Assembly: GCA_006226225.1 (NCBI GenBank)
Contig: SBHI01000068.1
Coordinates: 1 to 13,739 of the forward strand
From: Alphaproteobacteria bacterium
GTDB lineage: Bacteria; Pseudomonadota; Alphaproteobacteria; Micavibrionales; CSBR16-224
Reading direction: 5' to 3'
DNA: 13,739 nucleotides
Below the pieces are notes generated by a model, which did not search any database, was not told where the DNA came from, and saw nothing but the letters and a program-made list of their open reading frames with translations. The stretch's first letter is position 1. Each line of letters opens with the position of its first letter. Positions 1-6,543 of the stretch are shown here, piece after piece. Position numbers and translations under genes: made by a program.

Positions 1-48
1 TTTCACAGAGGAAAAGGACAAACGGCTTTTCTTATATTTTGTGGGTGT

Positions 49-88
49 AAAAAAACCGGAATGCGTTCCAAAGCGCATCCCGGTTTTT
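49..88 (-). terminator. Rho-independent terminator of acs
   Basis: A 15-bp stem (51-65 with 74-88) closes an 8-nt loop just past the acs stop codon. On the minus strand every position pairs, counting one G-U wobble, and the stem runs into a T-tract (the A run at 49-55 on the plus strand). Read on the plus strand it has one A-C mismatch but is also followed by Ts, so it may stop transcription coming from the left too. Nothing else is supported in positions 1-48. Confidence 0.85.
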
Positions 89-108
89 CTTTATCCTTAT
101 GCCGCTTT

Positions 109-2076
109 TCAGGCGGCCTTATTTACCAGATTTTTATGTTCGGCAACAAGGTCATCAACAACGGAGGGATCCGCCAGTGTTGATGTATCACCCAGCTGGT
201 CATGCGCACCTTCCGCAACCTTACGCAGGATGCGGCGCATAATCTTACCCGAACGCGTTTTCGGCAAACCCGGCGCCCATTGCACGACATCCGGTGTGGC
301 AATCGGGCCTATTTCCGTCCGCACCCATTGTACCAGTTCCTGACGCAGTTCCGCGCCCGGTTCTTCACCATTCACCAATGTGACATAAGCGTAGATACCC
401 TGCCCTTTAATATCATGCGGATAGCCGACAACTGCAGATTCAGCAACTTTCGGATGCGCATTCAACGCTTCCTCGATCTCCGCCGTTCCCAGACGGTGAC
501 CTGAAACATTGATCACATCATCCACACGTCCGGTGATGCGGTAATAACCGTTTTCATCACGGCGCGCACCGTCACCCGTGAAATATTTCCCGGGGAAAGT
601 TGAAAAATAGGTCTGTACAAAACGCTCGTGGTCTTTATAAACCGTGCGCATCTGTCCGGGCCAGCTATCCAGCATCACCAGATTTCCTTCCGTCACCTGG
701 TCAGTAATGATATTGCCTTCACCGTCAATCAGTGCAGGCTGCACACCAAAGAAGGGAACTGTTGCAAAAGACGGTTTCATGTCAATGGCACCGGGCAGAC
801 TGCTAATCAGAATACCGCCGGTTTCAGTCTGCCACCATGTATCCACAACAGGGCAGCGCTTATCACCGACCACATCGTAATACCAAAGCCATGCTTCCTC
901 GTTGATCGGCTCACCGACCGAACCCAGAATACGCAGGCTTTTACGACTGGTCTTTTTGACCGGCGCATCACCTTCACGCAGCAGGGCACGAATCGCTGTC
1001 GGCGCGGTGTAGAAAATATTGACTTCATGCTTGTCCACAACTTGCCAGAAACGGCTCCAATCGGGATAATTCGGCACACCTTCAAAAACCAGTGTCGTTG
1101 CACCATTGGCCAGCGGGCCGTAAACGATATAGCTGTGTCCTGTCACCCAGCCCACATCTGCCGTACACCAGTAAATATCACCTTCGTGGTAATCGAACAC
1201 ATATTCATGCGTCATCGCGGCATAAACCATATAGCCGCCAGTCGTATGCAGCACACCTTTCGGCTTGCCCGTCGACCCTGACGTATACAGAATGAACAGC
1301 GGGTCTTCCGCATTCATTTCTTCCGGCTCACATTCCGTGGATTGCGCATCGCATAATTCGCGGTAACAAACATCACGCCCGTCTGTCCAGCCGACATTCC
1401 CACCCGTATGTTTCAGCACGATAACGGTATGTACATCGGGGCATTCCGCCAGTGCTTTATCGGCATTAGCTTTCAGCGGGATTTTCTTGCCGCCGCGTAC
1501 ACCTTCATCGGCTGTAATCAGCACATCAGATTCGCAATCCAGAATGCGGTCAATCAGACTTTGCGGTGAAAAGCCGCCGAAAACAACGGAGTGAACCGCA
1601 CCGATACGCGCACAAGCCAGCATCGCATAGACTGCTTCGACAACCATCGGCATATAGATTGTGACACGGTCACCTTTTTTAACACCGCGCGCTTTCAGAC
1701 CGTTCGCCAATTTGCACACTTCGTCTTTCAGTTCGGCATAGCTGACTTTTTTGCTGTCTTCGGGGTTATCCCCTTCCCAAATCAGGGCTGTCTGGCTTGC
1801 ACGAGCGGGCAAATGGCGGTCAATACAGTTATAAGCGGCATTCAGCGTACCATCTTCATACCAGCGCACATGCACCTTATTGCTAAAATCGACATCCTTG
1901 ACTTTCGTATAGGGTTTGAACCAGTCAATGCGCTTGCCCTGTTCACCCCAAAAACCTTCGTTATCTTCAATGGATTCTTTATACATCCGGTCGTAATCGG
2001 CACGATTGATTTTTGCCGCCTCCTTAATATGTTCCGGAACCGGAATCGTCGTATGCTGGGTATGGTGTTCTGTCAT
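109..2076 (-). CDS. acs: acetyl-CoA synthetase (acetate--CoA ligase)
   Basis: Cytoplasmic AMP-forming ligase that turns acetate, ATP and CoA into acetyl-CoA, AMP and PPi. At 655 residues it has the usual Acs length. The phosphate-binding loop YTSGSTGKPKGV is followed by the Acs-specific WCTADVGWVTGHSYIVYGP block. WWQTETGG (acyl/AMP pocket), the YFTGDGARRDENGYY hinge region and the RVDDVINVSGHRLGTAEIE core follow. The C-terminal PKTRSGKIMRRIL motif carries the catalytic lysine (K611), which in studied Acs enzymes is switched off by acetylation. The ATG at 2076 is chosen because GGAGAG sits 7 nt upstream on the minus strand. The gene is divergent from the fadD-type ligase and is followed by a strong terminator, so it is probably monocistronic. 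No oddity seen; identification is secure. Confidence 0.97.
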   Translation of the reverse strand: MTEHHTQHTTIPVPEHIKEAAKINRADYDRMYKESIEDNEGFWGEQGKRIDWFKPYTKVKDVDFSNKVHVRWYEDGTLNAAYNCIDRHLPARASQTALIWEGDNPEDSKKVSYAELKDEVCKLANGLKARGVKKGDRVTIYMPMVVEAVYAMLACARIGAVHSVVFGGFSPQSLIDRILDCESDVLITADEGVRGGKKIPLKANADKALAECPDVHTVIVLKHTGGNVGWTDGRDVCYRELCDAQSTECEPEEMNAEDPLFILYTSGSTGKPKGVLHTTGGYMVYAAMTHEYVFDYHEGDIYWCTADVGWVTGHSYIVYGPLANGATTLVFEGVPNYPDWSRFWQVVDKHEVNIFYTAPTAIRALLREGDAPVKKTSRKSLRILGSVGEPINEEAWLWYYDVVGDKRCPVVDTWWQTETGGILISSLPGAIDMKPSFATVPFFGVQPALIDGEGNIITDQVTEGNLVMLDSWPGQMRTVYKDHERFVQTYFSTFPGKYFTGDGARRDENGYYRITGRVDDVINVSGHRLGTAEIEEALNAHPKVAESAVVGYPHDIKGQGIYAYVTLVNGEEPGAELRQELVQWVRTEIGPIATPDVVQWAPGLPKTRSGKIMRRILRKVAEGAHDQLGDTSTLADPSVVDDLVAEHKNLVNKAA

Positions 2077-2122
2077 GGCTCTCTCCTATAGATTTGAAAT
2101 AAATCCCACATGCTTGAATATG

Positions 2123-2148
2123 GCGGAATCATAGAGAATTCCGCGGAA
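2123..2148. promoter_or_regulatory. candidate operator with three GCGGAA/TTCCGC half-sites
   Basis: GCGGAAT (2123-2129) and ATTCCGC (2138-2144) form a 7-bp inverted repeat with an 8-bp gap. TTCCGCGGAA (2139-2148) is a perfect 10-bp palindrome sharing the right half-site. The cluster covers the -10 and spacer of the proposed acs promoter, where a bound protein would block or remodel polymerase. I do not recognise the motif as a known regulator's site. Confidence 0.4.
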
Positions 2149-2156
2149 AACTGCAA
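2128..2156 (-). promoter_or_regulatory. candidate sigma-70 promoter of acs
   Basis: Read on the minus strand, TTGCAG (2151-2156) is separated by exactly 17 bp from TATGAT (2128-2133). The -10 matches the consensus at 5 of 6 positions; the -35 keeps only the TTG. This would start RNA near 2121 and give a leader of about 45 nt before the acs ATG. The weak -35 suggests an activator could be needed. Confidence 0.5.
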
Positions 2157-2203
2157 GGGCGTTGCCATCATGGAGAGCATCAGCAGAAAATCATACGAAA
2201 AGT

Positions 2204-2213
2204 TCTTGCAAGA
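2204..2213. promoter_or_regulatory. perfect 10-bp palindrome between acs and fadD
   Basis: TCTTGCAAGA is a perfect palindrome in the middle of the divergent intergenic region. Its TTGCAA core lies 17 bp upstream of CATATT (2229-2234), so it could instead be the -35 of an upstream plus-strand promoter for the acyl-CoA ligase. Either reading is tentative. Confidence 0.25.
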
Positions 2214-2256
2214 GCCATAAAAATATAGCATATTACTTGCTCCATCATTATACATA

Positions 2257-2285
2257 ATGACACGGAAATTTATATTTTATAGATT
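2257..2285 (+). promoter_or_regulatory. candidate promoter of the fadD-type ligase
   Basis: ATGACA (2257-2262, 5 of 6 matches to the -35 consensus) lies 17 bp before TAGATT (2280-2285, 4 of 6 to the -10). It would start RNA near 2291, about 33 nt before the ATG. The surrounding region is very A/T-rich and holds other -10-like strings (CATAAT, TATATT), so the exact promoter is uncertain. Confidence 0.35.
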
Positions 2286-2287
2286 TG

Positions 2288-2301
2288 ATCGTGATCACCA
2301 T
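2288..2301. promoter_or_regulatory. candidate operator palindrome at the fadD start site
   Basis: The core GTGATCAC (2291-2298) is a perfect 8-bp palindrome, and the outer AT pairs extend the symmetry to 12 of 14 positions. It lies directly at the predicted transcription start and upstream of the ribosome-binding site. That placement suits a repressor of fatty-acid genes, but it does not match the FadR or PsrA consensus I know. Confidence 0.3.
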
Positions 2302-2323
2302 TAGTAAGGAAAGGCGTGAAAGA

Positions 2324-4219
2324 ATGACAAAACCGCAGAAAGCAAAAAGTAAAGGCAAAACCGCAAAAGCCGCTGTCGGCAACGACAATGACCTGCGTCC
2401 GTGGCTGAAAAACTATCCGGTTGATGTCGACTGGCATCAGGAATTCGAAAAACGCCCGATGACCGATCTTTTGGACGACGCCATTAAAGAACATGGCGAT
2501 AAAACCTTCCTGTCATTCATGGGTAAAAAATACACCTATAAAGAAGTCGGTGAAATGGCTGACAAAGCCGCAAAAGGTTTCCAGGATATGGGTATCAAAA
2601 AAGGCAGCAAAGTCGCACTGTGCCTGCCGAACAGCCCCTTTTACGTCGCCTCCTACTATGGCGCACTGAAAGCCGGTGCCACCGTTGTCAACATGAACCC
2701 GCTTTACGCGAAAAAAGAGCTGGAGCATCTGGTCAAGGACAGTGATGCCGAGGCCGTTGTCACGCTGGACATGGAATCCATTTATCCGAAATTCGGCGAT
2801 CTGGTCGACAAAGACGATAACAAACTGAAGAAAATCGTGACCTGCAGCCTGTCCGAGGCACTGCCCTTCCCGAAAAACTACCTGTTCGGCCTGAAAACCT
2901 GGCTGGATAAAGTCTTCAAGAGCGGAAAACTGCCGCAGGATGCCAAACAGTTCAAGGCCAAACTGCCGAAAGACGATTCGCACACGACATTCAGCAAATT
3001 GCTGAAAAACGACGGCAAATTCAAACCCGTCAAAATCGACCCCGAAAACGATATCGCTGTTCTGCAATATACCGGCGGTACGACAGGCCTGCCGAAAGGC
3101 GCGATGCTAACCCATGCCAATCTGTATGTGAACACGCAACAGACCAAAGCATGGTTTAAAATGGGTGAAGACAAATCCGCCACTGGTGAGAAAAAGCAGG
3201 ATCAGGTTCTGGCCGTTCTGCCGTTCTTCCATGTTTTTGCCATGACGGCGGAGATGAACCTGTCGATTGCGATTGGTGCGGAACTGAACATGAAACCGCG
3301 TTTCGAGCTGAAAGACACGATCAAAACCATCCACAAAGACAAACCGACGATTTTCGCTGGCGTTCCCGCCATTTACAAAGCGATCTCCGACGATCCGTCC
3401 TTGTCGAAATATGATCTGTCCTCGCTGAAATACTGCATTTCCGGCGGTGCACCGCTGCCCGAGGAAACCAAGAAAGCTTTTGAAGCGCAAACAGGTTGCG
3501 TGCTGTTTGAAGGTTACGGCCTGTCCGAAACCTCTCCGATGGCAACAGCCAACCCGCTGAAAGGCGTTCAAAAAACCAACTCCATCGGCCTGCCCGCTCC
3601 CGGAACGGAAGTCCGTATCCGCGATCCCGAATTCCCGACAAAAGACCAGCCGGTCAATGTCAAAGGGGAAATCTGTCTGCGCGGCCCGCAGCTGATGAAG
3701 GGCTACTGGAAGCGCGATGATGCAACAGAAGAAGCGATTGATAAAGACGGATTCTTCCACACCGGTGACATCGGTTATATTGACGAAGACGGCTTTGTCT
3801 TTATCGTTGACCGTATCAAAGACATGATCATCACCAATGGTTACAATGTCTATCCGCGTAATATCGAAGATGCATTGGCGCAAAACCACAGCATCTCCGA
3901 AGTCCTCGTCATCGGCGTTCCCGATGACAAGCGCGGCGAAGTTGCCAAAGCATTCATCGTTATGAAACCGGGAGAGAAAGAGCCGAGCGTTGATGAGGTC
4001 AAAACCTTCCTGAAGGATAAATTGTCCCCGATCGAAATGCCCAAGCAATTCGAATTCCGCAAAGAGCTGCCGAAAACGCTGATCGGCAAGCCCGACCGCA
4101 AAGCTCTTGCCGAAGAAGAAAAAGCCAAGCGCGAAGCCGCTGCCAACGAAAACAAAGGCGGCAGTGATGCGGCTCCGGCCACGCTGCGCAAGCGTAACGC
4201 CAACCGTTTTGGCATGTAA
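2324..4219 (+). CDS. fadD: long-chain-fatty-acid--CoA ligase (FadD-type AMP-binding enzyme)
   Basis: Activates fatty acids to acyl-CoA through an acyl-AMP, the entry step of beta-oxidation, at the inner face of the membrane. Visible motifs: YTGGTTGLPKG (residues 249-259, ATP loop), GYGLSETSP (acyl-AMP pocket), HTGDIGYID with D482, DRIKDMIITNGYNVYPRNIE (fatty-acyl signature region), and PKTLIGKPDRKAL with catalytic K589. The insert between the N-terminal half and the ATP loop is as in FadD. The start is the ATG at 2324, which has AAGGAAAGG (2306-2314) upstream; the frame is open to a TTG at 2285, but that start has no ribosome-binding site and lies at the promoter. The 631-residue product is longer than typical FadD (about 560) because of a Lys-rich N-terminus and a charged tail of about 35 residues ending in RNANRFGM. 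Chain-length specificity cannot be read from sequence; the symbol is by family. Confidence 0.88.
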   Translation: MTKPQKAKSKGKTAKAAVGNDNDLRPWLKNYPVDVDWHQEFEKRPMTDLLDDAIKEHGDKTFLSFMGKKYTYKEVGEMADKAAKGFQDMGIKKGSKVALCLPNSPFYVASYYGALKAGATVVNMNPLYAKKELEHLVKDSDAEAVVTLDMESIYPKFGDLVDKDDNKLKKIVTCSLSEALPFPKNYLFGLKTWLDKVFKSGKLPQDAKQFKAKLPKDDSHTTFSKLLKNDGKFKPVKIDPENDIAVLQYTGGTTGLPKGAMLTHANLYVNTQQTKAWFKMGEDKSATGEKKQDQVLAVLPFFHVFAMTAEMNLSIAIGAELNMKPRFELKDTIKTIHKDKPTIFAGVPAIYKAISDDPSLSKYDLSSLKYCISGGAPLPEETKKAFEAQTGCVLFEGYGLSETSPMATANPLKGVQKTNSIGLPAPGTEVRIRDPEFPTKDQPVNVKGEICLRGPQLMKGYWKRDDATEEAIDKDGFFHTGDIGYIDEDGFVFIVDRIKDMIITNGYNVYPRNIEDALAQNHSISEVLVIGVPDDKRGEVAKAFIVMKPGEKEPSVDEVKTFLKDKLSPIEMPKQFEFRKELPKTLIGKPDRKALAEEEKAKREAAANENKGGSDAAPATLRKRNANRFGM

Positions 4220-4266
4220 GACTAAAAACGCCCGTCTTTAAAACAAGGAAGGCGTTCCAACGAAAC

Positions 4267-4305
4267 AGAACCGCAGGACAGAAATGCCTGCGGTTCTTTT
4301 CTTTT
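4267..4305 (+). terminator. Rho-independent terminator of the fadD-type gene
   Basis: AGAACCGCAGG (4267-4277) pairs perfectly with CCTGCGGTTCT (4287-4297) around a 9-nt loop, and the stem is followed by a T-rich run. It lies 48 nt after the stop codon. It separates the ligase from the sigma-factor operon. Confidence 0.92.
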
Positions 4306-4326
4306 GCCGTGTTTTACGTTAAAATA

Positions 4327-4369
4327 GCGGCAAGCAACTTGCGGCAATTCCGCTGCGCCAATCTATAAC
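4327..4369 (+). promoter_or_regulatory. candidate control region of the sigma-factor operon
   Basis: GCGGCAA occurs twice as a direct repeat (4327-4333 and 4341-4347, 14-bp period), and GCAAG/CTTGC (4330-4334/4338-4342) forms an inverted repeat with a 3-bp gap. Downstream, TATAAC (4364-4369) could be a -10; TTGCGG (4339-4344) is 19 bp before it, a poor spacing for sigma-70. The true promoter may belong to the operon's own ECF sigma factor, whose recognition sequence I cannot predict. The rest of the 4306-4428 gap shows nothing further except the ribosome-binding site AAGGAG at 4413-4418. Confidence 0.3.
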
Positions 4370-4428
4370 ACCTCCGTCTCCGCGCCTTTCGCGCCCTTCA
4401 AAAACGATCTTTAAGGAGTGTTCTAAAA

Positions 4429-4725
4429 ATGTCCGATAATACTGAAAATTCTGGTCTTAACCGCTTTCTGCAAGACGGTTTAACCGTTGCCGTCTTTGTC
4501 GGCCTGCTACTAACTTTACAGGCCGCTGTCATTCAAGAGCAGACACAACCACAGCTAAAGCCCTCCGTTACGGTTGCCGCAATCCCAGACGTCACCGATT
4601 TAATGGTCGCCGATAACACAGTAGATAATCAGGATTTCGAGCTATCTGCACTATATGCCGCACGTTATGTTTCAGATGCAGAAATGCACGACCTTCAAAA
4701 CATCGCTCCCGCAGCAGGCGATTGA
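4429..4725 (+). CDS. small single-pass membrane protein, paralogue A
   Basis: No known family recognised. The 98-residue product has a short polar N-terminus, one hydrophobic helix (about residues 16-35, GLTVAVFVGLLLTLQAAV), and a roughly 60-residue acidic tail predicted to be outside the inner membrane. There is no signal-peptidase site, lipobox or cysteine. It is clearly related to the 102-residue protein at 6544-6852: both begin M[ST]D-T, have a [FL]L[QR]DG stretch before the helix, VG--L-LQ within it, and the same C-terminus (IAPAAGD here, IEPAAGSD there). The start has AAGGAG at 4413-4418. It lies 59 bp before the sigma-factor gene with no convincing terminator between, so it is probably the first gene of that operon. 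A role in the envelope response is inferred from position only. Confidence 0.75.
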   Translation: MSDNTENSGLNRFLQDGLTVAVFVGLLLTLQAAVIQEQTQPQLKPSVTVAAIPDVTDLMVADNTVDNQDFELSALYAARYVSDAEMHDLQNIAPAAGD

Positions 4726-4784
4726 TTTTTGTAAAAAAATAAAAAAAAGCGCGGGGTAATCGCTTCGCGGCGCGTTTAACTTGT

Positions 4785-5462
4785 ATGAGAAACGCGGAAC
4801 ACATCATAAAGGCGCCCGTGCCGGAAGAAACATTTGCCATGCGGAATGATGACATCAACGCAGCACTTCCGGCAGAACAGCAAAATGCCGCAGAAGATCA
4901 GAAGCTCATGACACGCATCGGCGAAGGCGATGAGGATGCCTTTCGTATTTTCGTCAACCGCCATTTGCGCCGTACCGTTCGTTTTGCCGCGCAAATGACC
5001 GGCTCCGCCGATGATGCGGAAGATATCGCTCAAACAGCCATGTTAAAATTGTGGGACAATGCCGCCGCATGGACGGCAAAGGCAAAGGTCACCACATGGC
5101 TGCACCGCGTCACCTACAATGCCTGTATTGATCATTTACGCCGCGAAACCCGGCGCAGCAAATACCATCATGATGCAGGAGCATTACTGGATGACCGCGA
5201 TGACGGAACAGCCGAGAAAGACATGCTAAACGCCGGTCTGAAAGACTGCGTACGCGAAGCTCTGGCGGAACTGCCGGAACGGCAAAAAGCTGCACTCATT
5301 CTTTGTTATTACGACGGCACAAGCCAGCGTGAAGCCGCAGAGATACTGGATGTATCCGAAAAAGCTGTTGAATCGCTGCTGTATCGTGCGCGGGAAACGA
5401 TGCGCCACCGTCTTGGCGAACTGTTGGAAGAAAGGGGCTACCATGACCACAAAACCGATTAG
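4785..5462 (+). CDS. ECF-type RNA polymerase sigma factor
   Basis: Sigma-70-family factor of the short extracytoplasmic-function class, with only regions 2 and 4. Region 2 spans about residues 45-118 (AF-IFV-RH; DAEDIAQTAMLKLWDNA; TWLHRVTYNACIDHLRRE). Region 4 spans about 155-210, with LPERQKAALILCYYDGTSQ then the helix-turn-helix REAAEILDVSEKAVESLLYRAR for -35 recognition. Two starts are possible: ATG 4785 (225 aa) has no ribosome-binding site, while ATG 4839 (207 aa) has GGAAGA at 4823-4828 and still keeps all of region 2. The shorter form is quite plausible; the longer is listed as the full frame. The end overlaps the next gene by 20 nt, implying translational coupling with its likely anti-sigma. 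The set resembles CnrH within CnrYXH-type metal-responsive modules; the inducing signal is not shown by the sequence. Confidence 0.92.
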   Translation: MRNAEHIIKAPVPEETFAMRNDDINAALPAEQQNAAEDQKLMTRIGEGDEDAFRIFVNRHLRRTVRFAAQMTGSADDAEDIAQTAMLKLWDNAAAWTAKAKVTTWLHRVTYNACIDHLRRETRRSKYHHDAGALLDDRDDGTAEKDMLNAGLKDCVREALAELPERQKAALILCYYDGTSQREAAEILDVSEKAVESLLYRARETMRHRLGELLEERGYHDHKTD

Positions 5463-5766
5463 CGACAAACATCTGGACAGGCTGCTGGATCTCGCCGCAG
5501 ACGCGCCCGATTACAACCATGAACAACTGGCCGCAAATATTGCAGCACAGGCCGCACAGCCTTCTGGCGAAGCTGAAGAAGCAAGCGGTTTTCTTGTTAT
5601 CGCCATCATGAAGCGCCCGTTCTTAACGGCGGGGATCGCTTTTTCCATCGCCGCATTGGGAATTTTTACGGGGCTGGGAGCTGAAATACTCTATGGAGAA
5701 TTACAAACAACGGCGCTTATCGCCGATACGCCGATGGATTTTAATACGTCACTGCTTTTAATTTGA
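5443..5766 (+). CDS. probable small membrane anti-sigma factor (CnrY-like by position)
   Basis: A 107-residue protein with a soluble N-terminus (about 1-56), one transmembrane helix (about 60-79, FLTAGIAFSIAALGIFTGLG) and a 28-residue outer tail. The N-terminal helix SDKHLDRLLDLAADAP could be the sigma-binding segment. There is no cysteine, so it is not a zinc-containing (HxxxCxxC) anti-sigma. The ATG at 5443 lies inside the end of the sigma gene, with an A/G-rich run GGAAGAAAGGGG just upstream. Size, single helix and the place between an ECF sigma and a periplasmic sensor-type protein match CnrY of the CnrYXH system, although the gene order differs (Y-X-H there). Sequence similarity to any known anti-sigma family is not evident by eye; function is inferred from context. 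Confidence 0.72.
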   Translation: MTTKPISDKHLDRLLDLAADAPDYNHEQLAANIAAQAAQPSGEAEEASGFLVIAIMKRPFLTAGIAFSIAALGIFTGLGAEILYGELQTTALIADTPMDFNTSLLLI

Positions 5767-5779
5767 AAGGAGAACTGAC

Positions 5780-6331
5780 ATGACTGCAACACAAAAAAAG
5801 ACTGAAAAAAAATACTTCAAAACAGGCAATATCATTCTGGCCGTCTCTCTGACACTGAACCTGTTTTTCGCCTCCTTTGCCCTCGGCAGCACGGCACTCG
5901 CCGATGCTGCAGGCGCTGTCCGCCCGATGGCAAAGCTGAAAAAAACCTGGGCTTCATTCACACCCGAAGGTAAAGCCGTCATCCGCGATGCCCTACTGGC
6001 ACGCAAAGATCAAATGAAAGCCAACGCCGCAAAGGGACGCGAGTTTCAATTGGAATTTGCCACAATCATCGACGGCGAAAGTGTTGATGAAGCCGCACTG
6101 GATGCACTGGTCGCCAAAAAAGAACATTTTGCCGATACGGTTCGTGAAGATGTGCGCGGTACGGTACGTGCAACTTTGACAGCCTTGCCTGCGGCAGACC
6201 GTCATACGATTGCCGTTGCCATCCGCAACCACGAGCCAAAAGCGGACATGTTTATCGATAAACTGATGACAAAACTGCAAAACGCCGATTCGCCATCACC
6301 TGAAGAAACCGAAGAAGCACCTGTGGAATAA
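5780..6331 (+). CDS. membrane-anchored periplasmic protein, heavy-metal sensor/resistance type (CnrX/Metal_resist-like)
   Basis: 183 residues: a cytoplasmic stub, an N-terminal anchor (about 18-40, with SLTLNLFFASFALG, a wording typical of alphaproteobacterial periplasmic heavy-metal sensor proteins), then a helical periplasmic domain (about 50-165) and an acidic, Pro/Glu-rich end. The hairpin pattern, FTPEGKAVIRDALLARKDQM followed by a second helix pair ending LTALPAADRHTIAVAI, fits the Metal_resist/CnrX group. It has three histidines (116, 142, 151) and Met157/Met163 but no cysteine. Whether these bind metal cannot be told, and the exact ligand spacing of CnrX is not reproduced. AGGAG lies 7 nt before the ATG, and the gene follows the anti-sigma by 13 nt. 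In the CnrYXH model this protein senses the signal outside and controls release of the sigma factor. The signal could equally be envelope stress. Confidence 0.72.
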   Translation: MTATQKKTEKKYFKTGNIILAVSLTLNLFFASFALGSTALADAAGAVRPMAKLKKTWASFTPEGKAVIRDALLARKDQMKANAAKGREFQLEFATIIDGESVDEAALDALVAKKEHFADTVREDVRGTVRATLTALPAADRHTIAVAIRNHEPKADMFIDKLMTKLQNADSPSPEETEEAPVE

Positions 6332-6355
6332 GTATTATTCACCATAATAATGGAT

Positions 6356-6394
6356 AAGGCGCAGCACCGTATTACGGGCTGCGCTTTTTCTTTT
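6356..6394 (+). terminator. Rho-independent terminator of the sigma-factor operon
   Basis: GCGCAGC followed by a bulged A and CC (6359-6368) pairs with GGGCTGCGC (6376-6384) around a 7-nt loop, and a T-rich run follows. It comes 24 nt after the stop codon of the periplasmic sensor-type gene and marks the end of the operon. Confidence 0.9.
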
Positions 6395-6460
6395 ACGTTT
6401 TTTAGATGTGAAATAAATACTTGTTTATAAATGATAAATATTTTTTACACCGTCATTTAT

Positions 6461-6489
6461 TTTACTTTTTTTACCTTTTCTGGTATTAT
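6461..6489 (+). promoter_or_regulatory. extended -10 promoter of the second small membrane protein
   Basis: TTTACT (6461-6466) is 17 bp before TATTAT (6484-6489), which is directly preceded by TGG, an extended -10. It sits in a strongly A/T-rich stretch (6395-6500) after the operon terminator. It would start RNA near 6496 and give a leader of about 48 nt. It looks like a standard housekeeping-type promoter rather than an ECF one. Confidence 0.6.
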
Positions 6490-6502
6490 GTATTTCATAA
6501 TT

Positions 6503-6537
6503 TACGGGGTGAGGGCCGTATTTTATAAAACGGGGAG
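6503..6537 (+). promoter_or_regulatory. leader with two mutually exclusive hairpins over the ribosome-binding site
   Basis: TACGG (6503-6507) can pair with CCGTA (6516-6520). The same CCGTA can instead start a second hairpin, pairing through TTTT with AAAACGG (6527-6533) with one bulged A. The second form takes in the first two Gs of the GGGGAG ribosome-binding site (6532-6537). Stems are short, so this is a suggestion only. Confidence 0.25.
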
Positions 6538-6543
6538 AAAACA

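Noticed and set aside
11..31. GAAAAG/CTTTTC inverted repeat near the left edge as a terminator for an upstream gene
   Set aside because: The stem is only 6 bp and nearly all A/T, and there is no visible coding end to its left.
628..1281. A 217-codon plus-strand open frame inside acs
   Set aside because: Shadow of a well-conserved enzyme gene; no motif or ribosome-binding site.
2285..2323. TTG start adding 13 residues to the acyl-CoA ligase
   Set aside because: It lies on the predicted promoter and the palindrome, and the strong ribosome-binding site points to the ATG at 2324.
3107..4048. A 313-codon open frame on the minus strand, antisense to the acyl-CoA ligase
   Set aside because: Its protein is a Phe/Arg/Asp-rich string with no recognisable motif and mirrors the codon pattern of the clearly real ligase gene; no ribosome-binding site.
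4749..4778. GC-rich hairpin-like sequence between paralogue A and the sigma gene as a terminator
   Set aside because: The GCGC arms pair only partly, with bulges, and only three Ts follow; too weak to split the operon.
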